From positions 992,001-1,056,000 of the forward strand of contig CAWESA010000010.1 of the NCBI GenBank assembly GCA_963811605.1: a DNA stretch of 64,000 nt, read 5' to 3'. Both the position numbers and the translations under genes were made by a program. The stretch is from CAVQLX01 sp963811605 (GTDB taxonomy: Bacteria; Desulfobacterota; Binatia; DP-6). Shown here in pieces: positions 44,702 to 55,300 of the stretch (position 1 is the stretch's first letter; each line of letters opens with the position of its first letter). A model generated the notes under the pieces. The model did not search any database, had not been told where the DNA came from, and worked only from the letters and a program-made list of their open reading frames with translations.

Positions 44702-46254
44702 GGCCCCAGACGCGCCCGCAGCTTCTCGACGAACTCGTCGACGGGGACCGCGTAGGGATAGACGCCCCGCTTCAGCCACAGCTTGCGCTCGAGCTCGGAG
44801 AGCTCGTCGGCGATCGCCCACGACGGGATCTCGTCCTGATCGCCGCCGGTCGACCAGCGGGCGAAGTAGCGGCTCAGGGTGCGCAGCATGGTGCGGACGT
44901 TCCAGTCGCGCAGGCTGAAGCCGATGAAGAGCAGGCTGCGGTCGTGGAAGTGCGCCGAGAACAGCGCCGGGATGGCGGCCTTGCTGGCGACGCGAGAGAG
45001 GAACTCCACGTAGTCCTCTTCCGTGATGACGAACCCGTCCCAGGCGTCCGTCTCGGGCAGGAAGGAGCCGTGCATCTTGAAGATGACGGTCGTGGTGGAC
45101 AGATCGATGTCGAGCTCGTTGGTCGCGGGCGTGCTCGGCCCGGCGGCCCGGTGGGGCCACCACAGCACCGCATTGGCGAGGTCGCGGCGTTCCGCGGGAT
45201 ACACGACCAGGTCGTACGGCCGGTGCGCGGCAGCGAAGGCGCGCTCGAGCTGGACGTCGTGGTTCGTGGTCACGATCAGGAGCGGCGTCGAGAGCTCCGC
45301 GAGCAGGTGATGAAGTGGCGGGATGACGCCGGTGAGCGCGGTCGCATCGAGTATCTGCCGCAGGCGCGCACGCAGGGTGGCACGCGTCCCGAAGGCCTCG
45401 TAGTAGGAGGCGACGGCGGTGAGCTGGTCGCGATCGTCCGGCGACGGAAAGCCGGAATCGTCGGCGAGGAAGCGTGACAGGTCGAGCCCGCTGGGCAGGA
45501 ACTGCGAGGCGGCGGCGTCCCACCGAGCGCCCGGCGGCCGGCCGGAGAGGGAGACGCCGGCGCCGAGGACCGGGATGACGCGGCCCGCGCGCAGGGCCCG
45601 CGCGAGCTCGGCGTACGGCGGAGGGACCCGGATCGGCTCGTGCCGCGCCGCCTGCGGCTCATCGGCCAACCGACGCTGGACGAAGGCCCGCAGATCGGCG
45701 CGCAGACGATCACGAAACTCCTGCGGCGTCTCGTACTCGGTGAAGCCGCCCTTCAGCGACCCGTCGGGATTGCGAAAGCGCTCGAAGAAACGCTTCACGA
45801 GCCCGTACTGCCTTCGCTTCTCCTCGTACGTAGAGTCGTCGAGATCGCCGACGACCTTCGCGCGGCGCCGATAGACGAGGACGTGAGGCGGCGGGACGGC
45901 GGAGATCGCGTCCTCGTACTCCCACTCCGTCCCGGAGAGGTACGGCTCGCCGTCCGGTTTCCGGAGGTCATCGGCCAGCCGCGTGCCCATGCGCGACCAG
46001 AGGATGACGATCACGGCGTCGCAGCCGGAGGGCTTGATGAGCCCGCGGTCGACCGCCTCCTGGGGCGTGAGCGTCGCGGGCATCGCGGTGGGCGCGTGCG
46101 GATCGTCCCACCGCATCGCTTCGCAGGTGATCCGTCCACGCAGGAGCGGGTCCTTCGGCAGCTCCTGCTCGATCACCTGCTGGGCGAAGGCGCGCTCGTC
46201 GGCGACATCTCCGGGAGACGACACGAAGATACGGAGATGCATCGAGCTGGGCAT
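44698..46254 (-). CDS. DUF4062-SIR2 fusion, predicted NAD-hydrolysing immune effector
   Basis: 518-residue protein. Residues 1-120 are a DUF4062 domain, a TIR-like sensor/adaptor fold (LRIFVSSPGDVADERAFAQ, LSGTEWEYEDA). Residues about 220-460 are a SIR2-like NAD-binding domain: GAGVS at 231-235, TTNHD at 329-333 with the catalytic Asn, KMHGS at 393-397 with the catalytic His, and IGFSLRDWNVR at 444-454. All catalytic residues are kept, so NADase activity is likely. SIR2 domains of bacterial defence systems deplete NAD to stop phage spread. The gene is translationally coupled to the nSTAND-WD40 gene. A second start at residue 5 (MHLRIFVSS) is equally plausible. Confidence 0.88.
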   Translation of the reverse strand: MPSSMHLRIFVSSPGDVADERAFAQQVIEQELPKDPLLRGRITCEAMRWDDPHAPTAMPATLTPQEAVDRGLIKPSGCDAVIVILWSRMGTRLADDLRKPDGEPYLSGTEWEYEDAISAVPPPHVLVYRRRAKVVGDLDDSTYEEKRRQYGLVKRFFERFRNPDGSLKGGFTEYETPQEFRDRLRADLRAFVQRRLADEPQAARHEPIRVPPPYAELARALRAGRVIPVLGAGVSLSGRPPGARWDAAASQFLPSGLDLSRFLADDSGFPSPDDRDQLTAVASYYEAFGTRATLRARLRQILDATALTGVIPPLHHLLAELSTPLLIVTTNHDVQLERAFAAAHRPYDLVVYPAERRDLANAVLWWPHRAAGPSTPATNELDIDLSTTTVIFKMHGSFLPETDAWDGFVITEEDYVEFLSRVASKAAIPALFSAHFHDRSLLFIGFSLRDWNVRTMLRTLSRYFARWSTGGDQDEIPSWAIADELSELERKLWLKRGVYPYAVPVDEFVEKLRARLGP

Positions 46255-46765
46255 ACAATGCCGCGTCGGCGACCAGCAAGTGATGCAGCGTCCCGCGACG
46301 ACGCTCAGCGCCTCGTCGCATCCATCCGCGCAGTTCCACGCTGCGTCCCGCGCGGCGCCCGCGCGATCACCTCGAGGGGGACCGGGCGCGGCCGTCGTTG
46401 CCGCGGCTGCTCCAAACGTGACTCGTCGCTCCGCCCGGCCCGGCGAACGTCTCTGCCTGCTTTCGACCCGCGATACGACCTGACCGGTTGTTCACGCCCA
46501 TCGCCTCTGCGTGGTGTGAGGAGCAGCCTCGCCAGGAAATCGCCCCATGGGCCGGGTTGGCGAGCAACCCCGACCAGCTCCCCAGGCGCGCGGCCTACCC
46601 GGAGGCCACGGCGACGAACGGGACGACGCGGGCCATGCCCCGCCGTGCGCAACCGCCCGAAGGCGCGATTGCCCGCCATTTCGACATGGCGCCCGTACGG
46701 TTCAGGCGCAATTCCCTTGCGCATCCGGGCGGGAGGCAATAGGTCCCCAGTGCGGGTGGTCCGCC
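46255..46765. other. Non-coding gap upstream of the SIR2-STAND pair
   Basis: About 510 bp between two divergent genes. Long frames here on both strands are Arg/Pro-rich and look like chance frames of GC-rich DNA. The promoters of the leftward SIR2-STAND pair and of the rightward hydrolase must lie here, but I could not pick a convincing -35/-10 pair. No repeat, tRNA or phage attachment sequence was noticed. Confidence 0.5.
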
Positions 46766-48122
46766 ATGCGCACGAGCCGCATATCGACCCGGCGCTGGCA
46801 CATCGCGCTCGGCGTCACCGCGACCGTGGCAACCCCTTACCGCGGCGCTGCTGTGGACCCACGGCGGCCCCGCGAGAACGGCGCCGAACGTGGTGCTGGT
46901 CGTGATCGACAGCCTGCGTACCGATCGCCTGGGCTTCGCCGGCGCATCGCGAGGCCTGACGCCGTTCCTCGACGAACTCGCCGCCGACAGTACGGTCTAC
47001 GAACGGGCATACGCGCCCAGCTCATGGACGATCCCGGTGGTCGCCTCGCTGATGACCGGACAGTACCCGTCGGAGCACCGCGCCACCAACTTCGTCTCGA
47101 AGCTCGATGCGGAGACGCCGGTGCTGGCCGAGCTACTGGCGGGGTACGGGTACGCCACCTCCGCCGTCGGCGCCAATGCCGCGCTCCGTCCGGCGCTGGG
47201 CTTCGACAGAGGCTTCGAGCGCTACGCCATCGTCGGCGAGCCCACGTTCTTCGTCCCGAAGGCTGATGGATCGCTGGTGACGGAGCAGGCACTACGCTGG
47301 GTGGACGCCGTCGGCAGCACGCGCCCGCACTTCCTCTATCTGCACTACATGGACGTCCACATGCCCTACCGCCCGCACGATGGTGTCCCGGCGTCCGTGG
47401 TCGCGTTGCAGCGTACGGACGCGCAACTGGACCTGGCACTGGTGAGGGGCGAGTGGGCGTTCTCCGGCGGCGAGATCGGTCGCCTGCAGCAGCTCTACGA
47501 CGGCGAGGTGCGCTACGAGGACGCGGTGCTGCGCGAGCTGTTCGGCGAACTCTCCGGGCGCGGGTTTCTCGACCGGGCCATGGTCATCATCACCGCCGAC
47601 CACGGAGAGGAGTTCGGGGGTCACGACGTCTTCGGGCACGGGGCGTCGCTCTACGAGGGGGCGGTGCACGTCCCGCTGCTGGTCCGATTCCCCGAGCCGG
47701 CACCGGGCCGCGTCCACAACCCGGTACAGCTCGCGGGCCTTGCGGCATCGATTCTCGAGGCCTGCGGCATCCCCCGCCCGCCCTCGGTTCGGGTCGACCC
47801 GCTCCCGTGGGGCAGCCGGGTACCACCCGCCACCGTGTTCAGCGAGCTCGTCGAGTCCGGCCAGAAGGCGCACTGGCTGCACAGCTACGCGCTCATCACC
47901 GGTGATACCAAGCTCCTCGTCACGCCCGGCGGCGCGCGAGTCACCTATGATCTCGTTGCTGACCCCCACGAGCGTCGGCCCGGACCGGCGCGGGACGCCA
48001 CGCTGTCCGTCCCGGTCGGTGCGCAGCTCCCGCGGCTCCGGAGCGGGGCCGCGGCGGAAGAGAGCGCGCCCGACCAGGCGATGCGGGAGCGCCTCCGTGC
48101 CCTGGGGTATGTGGTGGAATGA
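46766..48122 (+). CDS. Alkaline phosphatase/sulfatase superfamily hydrolase (anchor out of frame)
   Basis: Main frame starts VVLVVIDSLRTDRLGFAG and carries the metal sites of the alkaline-phosphatase superfamily: the Asp in VVIDSLR and ITADHGEEFGGHDVFGHG with Asp/His ligands. At the nucleophile position it reads APSSWTIPVVASLMTGQYPSEH: no Cys/Ser-x-Pro-x-Arg sulfatase signature, so Thr of WTIP is the probable nucleophile and a true formylglycine sulfatase is unlikely. An exported N-terminus (MRTSRISTRRWHIALGVTATVA) starts at 46766 but is one frame off. Removing one C from the CCCC at 46833-46836 joins them through LTAALLWTHGGPARTAPN into a 451-residue membrane-anchored protein. The C-terminus lacks other domains. 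Confidence 0.78.
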
Positions 48123-48439
48123 TGACCCGACTCGCTCCTCCCGGCCCCAGAGGCCGGCGCTCGAGCTGGTGGTCGTGTGCTCTTCCCAGTCCGGCGACGG
48201 CATCGGCGCACGGACGGTTCGCGGGCGAGCGACGCCGTCGGACAGGCGCAACCCGAGGGGTCGGACGACGGGCTCGAAATCCGCCTCGGCGCATGGCCGG
48301 CGCACGTTCTTCGGACTGCGCAGGATGTGAAGGTTCACAAATACATTCAGTGACTTATCTGGCACCCTGCGGCTGGATGGACCACCGCACCAGGTAGCGC
48401 ACTGCTACCCGCAAGGTAGCGCCTCCAGGGTGAGGCGGC
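48123..48439. promoter_or_regulatory. Upstream region of the vgrG module with an inverted repeat
   Basis: About 320 bp gap. The last third turns AT-richer (around 48325-48360), which suggests a promoter. At 48393-48409 GGTAGC, a five-base loop and GCTACC form an inverted repeat, and GGTAGCGC recurs at about 48415. This could be an operator or leader hairpin for the vgrG operon. No other feature recognised. Confidence 0.35.
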
Positions 48440-51253
48440 GTGGCCGCCCCTCCCTCCGATCCTGCCGGCAGCAAGCCCCCGCATCTCTCCGACGAGGAAA
48501 TCCGCGATGAATTTTCCGCGTCCTATGCCGACGATATCGCTATGAGCTACTCGCCGGTCGACACCAACGGGAGCGCCCCTGGCGCGGGCGGCAGCACCGG
48601 CCTGGACGCCAGGGGGAACGGCACCGCCGTCTTCACGCAGGCAAACCGCAGGCTGCGCATGGCGACACCGCTCGGACCCGACGCCTTGCTCATCACGGCG
48701 CTCACCGGGAGCGAGGGCATCTCCAGGCTCTTCCAGTTCCGGGCCGAGCTGATCGGGCGGGACGAGCGCGCCGATTTCGACGCCATCGTCGGCAAGAACG
48801 TCACCGTCGCGATCGCCGCCGCGGCCGGCGACCGATACGTGAACGGCATCGTCAGCCGCTTCAGGCAGTCGGGAACGGTGGGACGGCACGCGAGCTACAC
48901 GGCCGACATCGTCGCGTGGCCGTGGTTTCTCACCCGCACCACCGACTGTCGCATCTTCCAGAAGAAGTCGGTGCCCGACATCGTGCGGCAGCTGTTCACG
49001 GAGTACGGGCTCCCGGACTATCGCTTCCAGCTCACCGGCAGCTACGAGCCGCGCGAATATTGCGTCCAGTACCGCGAGACGGATTTCGATTTCATCGCGC
49101 GCCTGCTGCAAGACGAGGGCATCTTCTTCTTCTTCGAGCACGAGGACGGCAAACACACGCTGGTCATCGCCGACGGCCCCCGCGCCCACCAGCCCTGCCC
49201 GCTGCTCGACCGCGTCCGGTTCACGCACGAGCAGGAGAGCCTCGGGGACGAGGACGTCGTCACCCTGTTCTCGAAGGAGCAGGAGGTGTGCGCCGGCAGG
49301 GTGACCCACACCGACTACTGCTTCGAGACCCCGTCGATCGACCTGCTCGCCTCGGCGACCGGCGCCGACCCGCGCGGGCTCGAGCGCTACGACTTCCCCG
49401 CGGGTGCGCCGAAACGCGATCGCTGCGAGACGCTGGCACGTATCCGGCAACAGGAAGTCGATGCCGGACGCGTCGTCTTTCGGGGCGCCGGCTACGTCCG
49501 CAGCCTCGCCGCGGGGTACAAGTTCGCGCTCCGGGGCGTCGGGGACGGCGTGCCATCCACGTTCGACGGCGCCTACGTGGTCACGTCCGTCGAGCACGAC
49601 GCGCACGAGAGCTATGCGATGGGCGACGAGGAGCCCGCCCTCACCTATCGCAACGAGTTCTGCTGCATCGACGCGTCCATCCCCTTCCGGCCCGCACGTG
49701 CGACGCGGCGGCCGGTGGTGCACGGGGTGCAGACCGCGAAGGTGGTCGGACCCGCAGGCGAAGAGATCTTCGTCGACGAGTACGGCCGCGTGAAGGTGCA
49801 GTTCCACTGGGACCGCGAGGGGCGCTGGGACGAGAACAGCTCGTGCTGGATCCGCATCTCGCAGGACTGGGCAGGCAAGAACTGGGGCATCGTGTCGATC
49901 CCGCGCATCGGCCAGGAGGTGATCGTCTCCTTCCTGGAGGGCGATCCGGATCAGCCCGTCATCACCGGCCGCGTCTACAACGCCGAGCAGATGCCCCCCT
50001 ACGCGCTGCCGGCGAACCGCACGCAGTCCGGCATCAAGAGCCGCACGTCCGTCGGCGGCACACCGGACAACTTCAACGAGCTGCGCTTCGAGGACAAGCG
50101 CGGCGCCGAGGAGATCTACCTCCACGCCGAGAAGAACTGGACCATCCACGTGAAGGATGGCGAGTCGAAGACGGTCGGCTCCAGCATCTCGACCAGCGCG
50201 GGAGGCGGAATCAGCCGGACCTCGGGCGGCGACCACTCGCGCACCACCGACCAGAACATCAAGGACAAGGCGAAGATCGACATCACGACGAACTCCGGCA
50301 AGAACATGGCCCTCCAGGCCGGCGGCTCGTACACGCTGCTGACCAACCTGGGCATCCACCTGAAGGCGATGAACTTCGTCGCCGCGATGATCGAGAGCGG
50401 CGCGAAGGAGGCCGCCAAGGCGATCAAGAAGGGGGCCGCCGCGACGGGCGTCGCCGCGGGGGTCGCCGGCTACCGCGCGTCGGACGCCGCCGGTGGCGGG
50501 CAGGCATCGCTGGAGGCCGGGTTCGCCGCGGTCGGCGAGAAAGCGGCGGCGGGTGCCCAGCAGGCGGGGATGCAGGCGCTGGCGGCGCTCGCCCCCGGCA
50601 TCGAGGCCGGCGCCGCCGAGATCGACCGCCTGTCGAGCGAGGCGTCGAAGGGACTCACGAATCTCGAGGGCCCGGTCAACAAGGCGATCACCAAGATGGA
50701 CGCCCTGAAGACGGCGCTCGAGAAGGACGCGTCGCCCGAGGTGATCGCCGAGGCGTTCATGTCGATGGCCGAGGCCGCCATGGCCGCGTGGGACGATGCC
50801 AAGAAGATCATCGAGGGCCTGCTGCCCCAGATCCCCTCGATCGTCCTGTGGGCCATGAAGGACATCCAGGCGACGGCGCTCTGGAGCATGCAGCTCACCA
50901 CGCGGGTCAAGAACATCGACATCGAGGCGAAGAACAAGGACATCAACATCAAGGCCAAGCGGAACTTGAACCTCGAAGCGTCCGACAAGACGCTGAACGT
51001 CAAGGCCTCCAAGAAGGACGTCCTGATCACCGCCAAGGAGAAGGTGAACATCAAGGCGGAGACGAAGGATCTGGTCGTCGAGGCCGGGACCGAGAAGGTG
51101 GTCGTGAAGGCGGCGAAGCAGATCTTCATCAAGTGCGGGAAGGCGAGCATCTCGCTGAGCCAGAACGGCAACATCGTGATCACCGGCAACAAGATCAACG
51201 TGAAGGGCAACGGGCCCGTCCAGGCCAAGGGCGCTCCGATCAAGCTCAACTGA
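48440..51253 (+). CDS. vgrG: Type VI secretion spike protein VgrG with helical insert
   Basis: 937-residue VgrG. From about residue 62 (FTQANRRLRMATPLGPDALLI) it follows the gp27-like hub with REYCVQYRETDFDFIARLLQDEGIFFFFEHEDGKHTLV, then the gp5 OB fold (FVDEYGRVKVQFHWDREGRWDENSSCWIRISQDWAGKNWG). The beta-helix needle begins near residue 530. It is interrupted by an Ala-rich helical stretch of about 170 residues (roughly 645-820) and resumes as short repeats such as NIDIEAKNKDINIKAKRNLNLEA to the end. VgrG trimers form the puncturing tip and carry effectors. Start uncertain: GTG 48440 or ATG 48542. First gene of the effector module; no T6SS structural genes are present in the window. Confidence 0.9.
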   Translation: MAAPPSDPAGSKPPHLSDEEIRDEFSASYADDIAMSYSPVDTNGSAPGAGGSTGLDARGNGTAVFTQANRRLRMATPLGPDALLITALTGSEGISRLFQFRAELIGRDERADFDAIVGKNVTVAIAAAAGDRYVNGIVSRFRQSGTVGRHASYTADIVAWPWFLTRTTDCRIFQKKSVPDIVRQLFTEYGLPDYRFQLTGSYEPREYCVQYRETDFDFIARLLQDEGIFFFFEHEDGKHTLVIADGPRAHQPCPLLDRVRFTHEQESLGDEDVVTLFSKEQEVCAGRVTHTDYCFETPSIDLLASATGADPRGLERYDFPAGAPKRDRCETLARIRQQEVDAGRVVFRGAGYVRSLAAGYKFALRGVGDGVPSTFDGAYVVTSVEHDAHESYAMGDEEPALTYRNEFCCIDASIPFRPARATRRPVVHGVQTAKVVGPAGEEIFVDEYGRVKVQFHWDREGRWDENSSCWIRISQDWAGKNWGIVSIPRIGQEVIVSFLEGDPDQPVITGRVYNAEQMPPYALPANRTQSGIKSRTSVGGTPDNFNELRFEDKRGAEEIYLHAEKNWTIHVKDGESKTVGSSISTSAGGGISRTSGGDHSRTTDQNIKDKAKIDITTNSGKNMALQAGGSYTLLTNLGIHLKAMNFVAAMIESGAKEAAKAIKKGAAATGVAAGVAGYRASDAAGGGQASLEAGFAAVGEKAAAGAQQAGMQALAALAPGIEAGAAEIDRLSSEASKGLTNLEGPVNKAITKMDALKTALEKDASPEVIAEAFMSMAEAAMAAWDDAKKIIEGLLPQIPSIVLWAMKDIQATALWSMQLTTRVKNIDIEAKNKDINIKAKRNLNLEASDKTLNVKASKKDVLITAKEKVNIKAETKDLVVEAGTEKVVVKAAKQIFIKCGKASISLSQNGNIVITGNKINVKGNGPVQAKGAPIKLN

Positions 51254-51258
51254 CGAGC

Positions 51259-52329
51259 ATGGAGACGGATTCCGAAGAGCTCGGCCCGGCGAACCTCGCG
51301 GGACACGACTTCTCGAAGGCCGACCTGGTCGGACGCGACCTCGCCGGCGCCGATCTGTCGCGCGCCAACCTCGCCGAGGCCGATCTGGAGGACGCCGACC
51401 TGTCCGGCGCCGACCTGCGCGGCGCCGACCTGCGCGGCGCCAACCTGCGCGGGGCGAACCTCGGCGGCGCGCTGCTCGCCGGCGCCGACCTGCGCGGCGC
51501 CAGACTCGCCCAGACCAGCCTGTCCGACGTCGACCTGCACGAGGCGAAGCTCGCCGGCGCCGATTTCACCGAGGCCCATCTCGAGCGCGTCTCGCTGGTG
51601 GCCCAGGACCTCACCGGCGCCATCTTCGACGACGCCGTCCTGGACGATGCGCATCTCGTCGACGCGCTGCTCGATGGCGCGCGCTTCGTCCACGCGCAGC
51701 TGGAGCGCACCAATCTCTCGCGGGCCTCGTTGAAGGAGGCCGACTTCGGCGGCGCGGTCCTGCGAGAGACCGTGCTGATCGAGGCCGTGCTCGACGGCGC
51801 ACGCCTCGACGACGTGCTCGCGGAGCAAGGTGCGTGGGCCGGGGCGCGGCTCGTGCGCGCGCATCTCGCCAACGCCGTGATCACGGGCGCCGATCTGAGC
51901 GGGTGCGATCTCCAGCGCGCCAACCTGAGCGGGGCCATCGTGGAGCGCTCGACGTTCCGGGCGGCGAACCTGGAGGAGGTCGAGGCGCCGGACAGCTCGT
52001 TCGACTTCGCCGACCTGCGGGACGCGAACCTCGCGCGCGCCAGCTTGGTGCGCGCCAGCCTGGTGGGCGCCGATGCGGACGGCGCGCGGCTCGAGCGAAC
52101 CGACCTGACGGAAGCGGACCTCACCTGGACCGCGCTCACCCCGGACCGCCTCCGGCGGTGCACCGTCACCGACGCGCGCTTCGCCGAGGAGTCCACGATC
52201 GCGTACGGTCCCGCGAAGGCGTCGGCGCCGGTGGTGCTCGCCGCACGGCTCTCCCCCGACCCGCTGGACGAGGCCGGGCGGCGCGCGAAGGCGGTCGAGC
52301 GCCCGGCGCGCGCCGCCCTGCCCGGGTGA
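51259..52329 (+). CDS. Pentapeptide-repeat protein
   Basis: 356-residue protein composed almost wholly of A(D/N)LxX pentapeptide repeats, for example ANLAEADLEDADLSGADLRGADLRGANLRGANL, which fold as a right-handed four-sided beta-helix. The last 70 residues are non-repetitive. It starts 5 bp after vgrG and ends 3 bp before the RHS gene, so it belongs to the module. In such clusters it may link effector to spike or act as a DNA-mimic-like cargo; position is the only evidence. Confidence 0.9.
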   Translation: METDSEELGPANLAGHDFSKADLVGRDLAGADLSRANLAEADLEDADLSGADLRGADLRGANLRGANLGGALLAGADLRGARLAQTSLSDVDLHEAKLAGADFTEAHLERVSLVAQDLTGAIFDDAVLDDAHLVDALLDGARFVHAQLERTNLSRASLKEADFGGAVLRETVLIEAVLDGARLDDVLAEQGAWAGARLVRAHLANAVITGADLSGCDLQRANLSGAIVERSTFRAANLEEVEAPDSSFDFADLRDANLARASLVRASLVGADADGARLERTDLTEADLTWTALTPDRLRRCTVTDARFAEESTIAYGPAKASAPVVLAARLSPDPLDEAGRRAKAVERPARAALPG

Positions 52330-52332
52330 CCC

Positions 52333-55300
52333 GTGGGCAAGCCCGCGGCCAAGAAGCTCGACAAGATCCTGAGCGTCACGCCGGGCGACGTCCACATCAT
52401 CATCCCGCCGACCGGCACGCCCGTACCGGTGCCCCATCCCTGCACCTCCATCATCAAGGACGAGGTGGCGGACTCCGTGAAGGTCAGCGGCCAGCCCGGT
52501 GCGGTGAAGGGCTCGATCTCCAAGCACACGCCGCCTCACATCCCGCAGGGCGGCACGTTCTCGAATCCGCCTTCCAACAAGGGCGAGATCTTCCTCACCA
52601 CGTCGAAGCAGGTCTTCTTCGAGGATCGCGAGGCCGCGGTCCTCGGGGACACCGCCAAGATGTGCGCCGATCCGGCGGATCAGCCCGTCGGCAAGGTGGT
52701 GGGAACCGCGGCAACCGTGCTGGTCGCGGCGACGTCGTCGGGATCGGGCGGAGAGGACGAGGGCGACGGCACCGCCGCCAAGGCCGGTGGAGCGCAGGGC
52801 ACGGGCCTCGGCGCGCCGGGGCTCAACCCGAACAACATGACCGGCCATCCGGTCGACGTCGCCACCGGCAACGTGATCGCGCAGGGCGACGACCTGTTGC
52901 TCGACGGGCCGATCCCGATCCAGTTCGTGCGCACGTACGCCAGCCAGCGGGCCGCGGAAGCGGGACCGCTGGGCCACGGCTGGGCGCACAACCTGGAGGA
53001 GCGGCTCGAGCTGGTGCGGAGCGGACACCCGAGGTGGTCCGCGGTCCACGCAGAGTGCGAGGCCGCGGGGATGCCCGCACCCGACGGCGAGTACCTGATC
53101 CATCGCGACATGAACGGGCTCGCCACCACCTACGTGGCGCCGCGCGACGGCGACGAGATCGTCGACGTGCGGCGCAAGCGTCGCATCCGGCGCGACGGCC
53201 CGTACTTCGCGCTCGCGGGTCGCGACGGCGTCACGCGCCGCTTCGCGGCGCTTCCGGTCGCACCGGGCGTCCACCTTCCCGTCGAGACCGTCGATCGCAA
53301 CGGCAACGCCAACGCGTTCCGCTACGATCGCCAGGGCCGCCTGATCGAGATCGAAGACAGCTACCGCCGGGTCGTCGTGCTGCGCTTCGAGCAGGACCGG
53401 CTGGTCGCCCTGTCGCTGCGCATCCCGGGGGAGCGAGAGGACCGGACCTGGTGCTCGTACCGCTACGACACCGCCGGCGACCTGGTCGAGGTGGTCGATC
53501 GCGGCGGGCACGCCGTGCGATACTCCTACGCCGACCACCTTCTGGTCGAGGACGCCAATCGCGACGGCTATCGTTTCTACTTCGCCTACGATCAGGCACG
53601 ACGCTGCATCGCGACCTGGGGTGAGGACGGCTATCTCACCCGCCGCCTGCGCTACGATCCCGTCCGGCGCCGCACCCTGGTGGTCAACGGCGAGGGCGAG
53701 ACCACCATCTATCGCTACACGGCGGCAGGCGTGGTCGACCGGATCGAGCGCGCGGCGGGCCTGGTCACCGAGCTACGCTACGACGACCGCGGTCGCCTGT
53801 GCGCCCGCCTGAACGGTTCGGGCGTCGTCACCGCGGTCGAGTACAACGACGCCGGCGACGTCGCCGCCATCTGCGACGGCCAGGGCAACGCCACCACCTT
53901 CGAGTACAACGGGTTCGGCCAGGTCACCCGGCGGACCGACGCGCTCGGCCACGCCAAGACATTCGAGTACGACGACCGCGGCAACCTGATCGCACGGATC
54001 GATCCGAGCGGTGCGGCGATCCGCTACGAGCACGACGAACGTGGCCGAGTCGTCGCCGAGCACCATCCCACTGCGCCGAGTGCGCGGTTCACCTACGACC
54101 GGTTCGGTCATCCGGAGCAGATGGTGCAGGGGCGGTCGACGGTCGCGTGCCGCTTCGACGGCGTCGGCCAGCTGCTGCGGGTGGGCCGCGCCGACGGCGA
54201 CGCGCTCACGTACGACTGGCTACCCAGCGGAATGCTCGACCGAGTACGGATCGGCGACGAGGTCTTGGAGCGCTACGAGTACAGCGGCGAGGGCCTGATC
54301 ACGGCTCATCACCAGCGGGGCAGTGTCGTGCGACGGACGACGTTCCGGCAATGCGGCATCTTCGCGGGGACCAGCGAGAGCGTCACGCGACGGGACGGCG
54401 ACGAGGTGCCGCGACAAGGCGTCGCGTATGACACCGACTCGGAAGGACGCCTCCTGCGCGCGCAGGACGACCTCGGCCGGGTCGTGACCAGGAGCCATGA
54501 TGCCGCGGGCCGTCTGTCGCGCGAGGTACGTCCCGACGGCACCACCCTGACCTACGCGTACGATCGCGCCGGGCGCGTCGAGGAGATCCGCGATTCCCAC
54601 GGCGGGTCCGAGCGCTTCGCATACGAGGGACGGGGTCGCATCGCCGAGATCCGCTACACCGACGGCAGCGCCGACTCCTTCGAGTACGACGAGCTGGGAC
54701 GGCTGGCGGCGGCGACCAACGCGTCGACGGCGATCGAGTACCAGTACGACGCGCTCGGACGCCAGGTGATCCGGCGCCAGGGTGACTTCGAGCTGTGCGC
54801 CGAGGTCGACGCCGCCGCAGGCACGGTCGCCTGGAACTGTGCCGACGAGGTCTACGTGCGGCACGAGGCGGATGGCGCAGGGCTGCCGCGCGCCCTCACC
54901 TGCCTCGGGCGCCGCATCGAGTTCGAGCACGACGAGTCCGGCCGGGCGATCGGCCGCCGGTATCCCAACGGACTGCGCGAGTCCTACCGCTACGACCGCC
55001 GGGACCGCATCGCGGGATTCGCCCTCGGAGATGCGACGCGGACGCTCCTCGATCGCTCCATCACCTACGACGGCGATCGATTCGCGAACTTCACGGATGC
55101 CGGCGAATCCACGGCGGTCGTGTACGATGCCCGCGGCCGGCTGTGCCAGCTCGACGGCGCGACCTCGGAGTTCTATCGCTTCGACGAACGCGACAACCTG
55201 GTCGCATCGCACCGGCTGACCGACGCCACCATCCGCAACGGCGACCAGCTCCGCGCAGCCGGCGAGCGCTCGTACGCGTACGACGCGCGCGGGTACGTCG

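Noticed and set aside
41249..46254. Prophage or IS-borne cargo around the SIR2-STAND pair
   Set aside because: No integrase, transposase, tRNA, direct or inverted terminal repeats were seen at either side.
46305..46739. Leftward 144-codon frame between the SIR2 gene and the hydrolase
   Set aside because: Arg/Pro/Gly-rich with no domain, no ribosome site and no secondary structure pattern; typical chance frame of GC-rich DNA.
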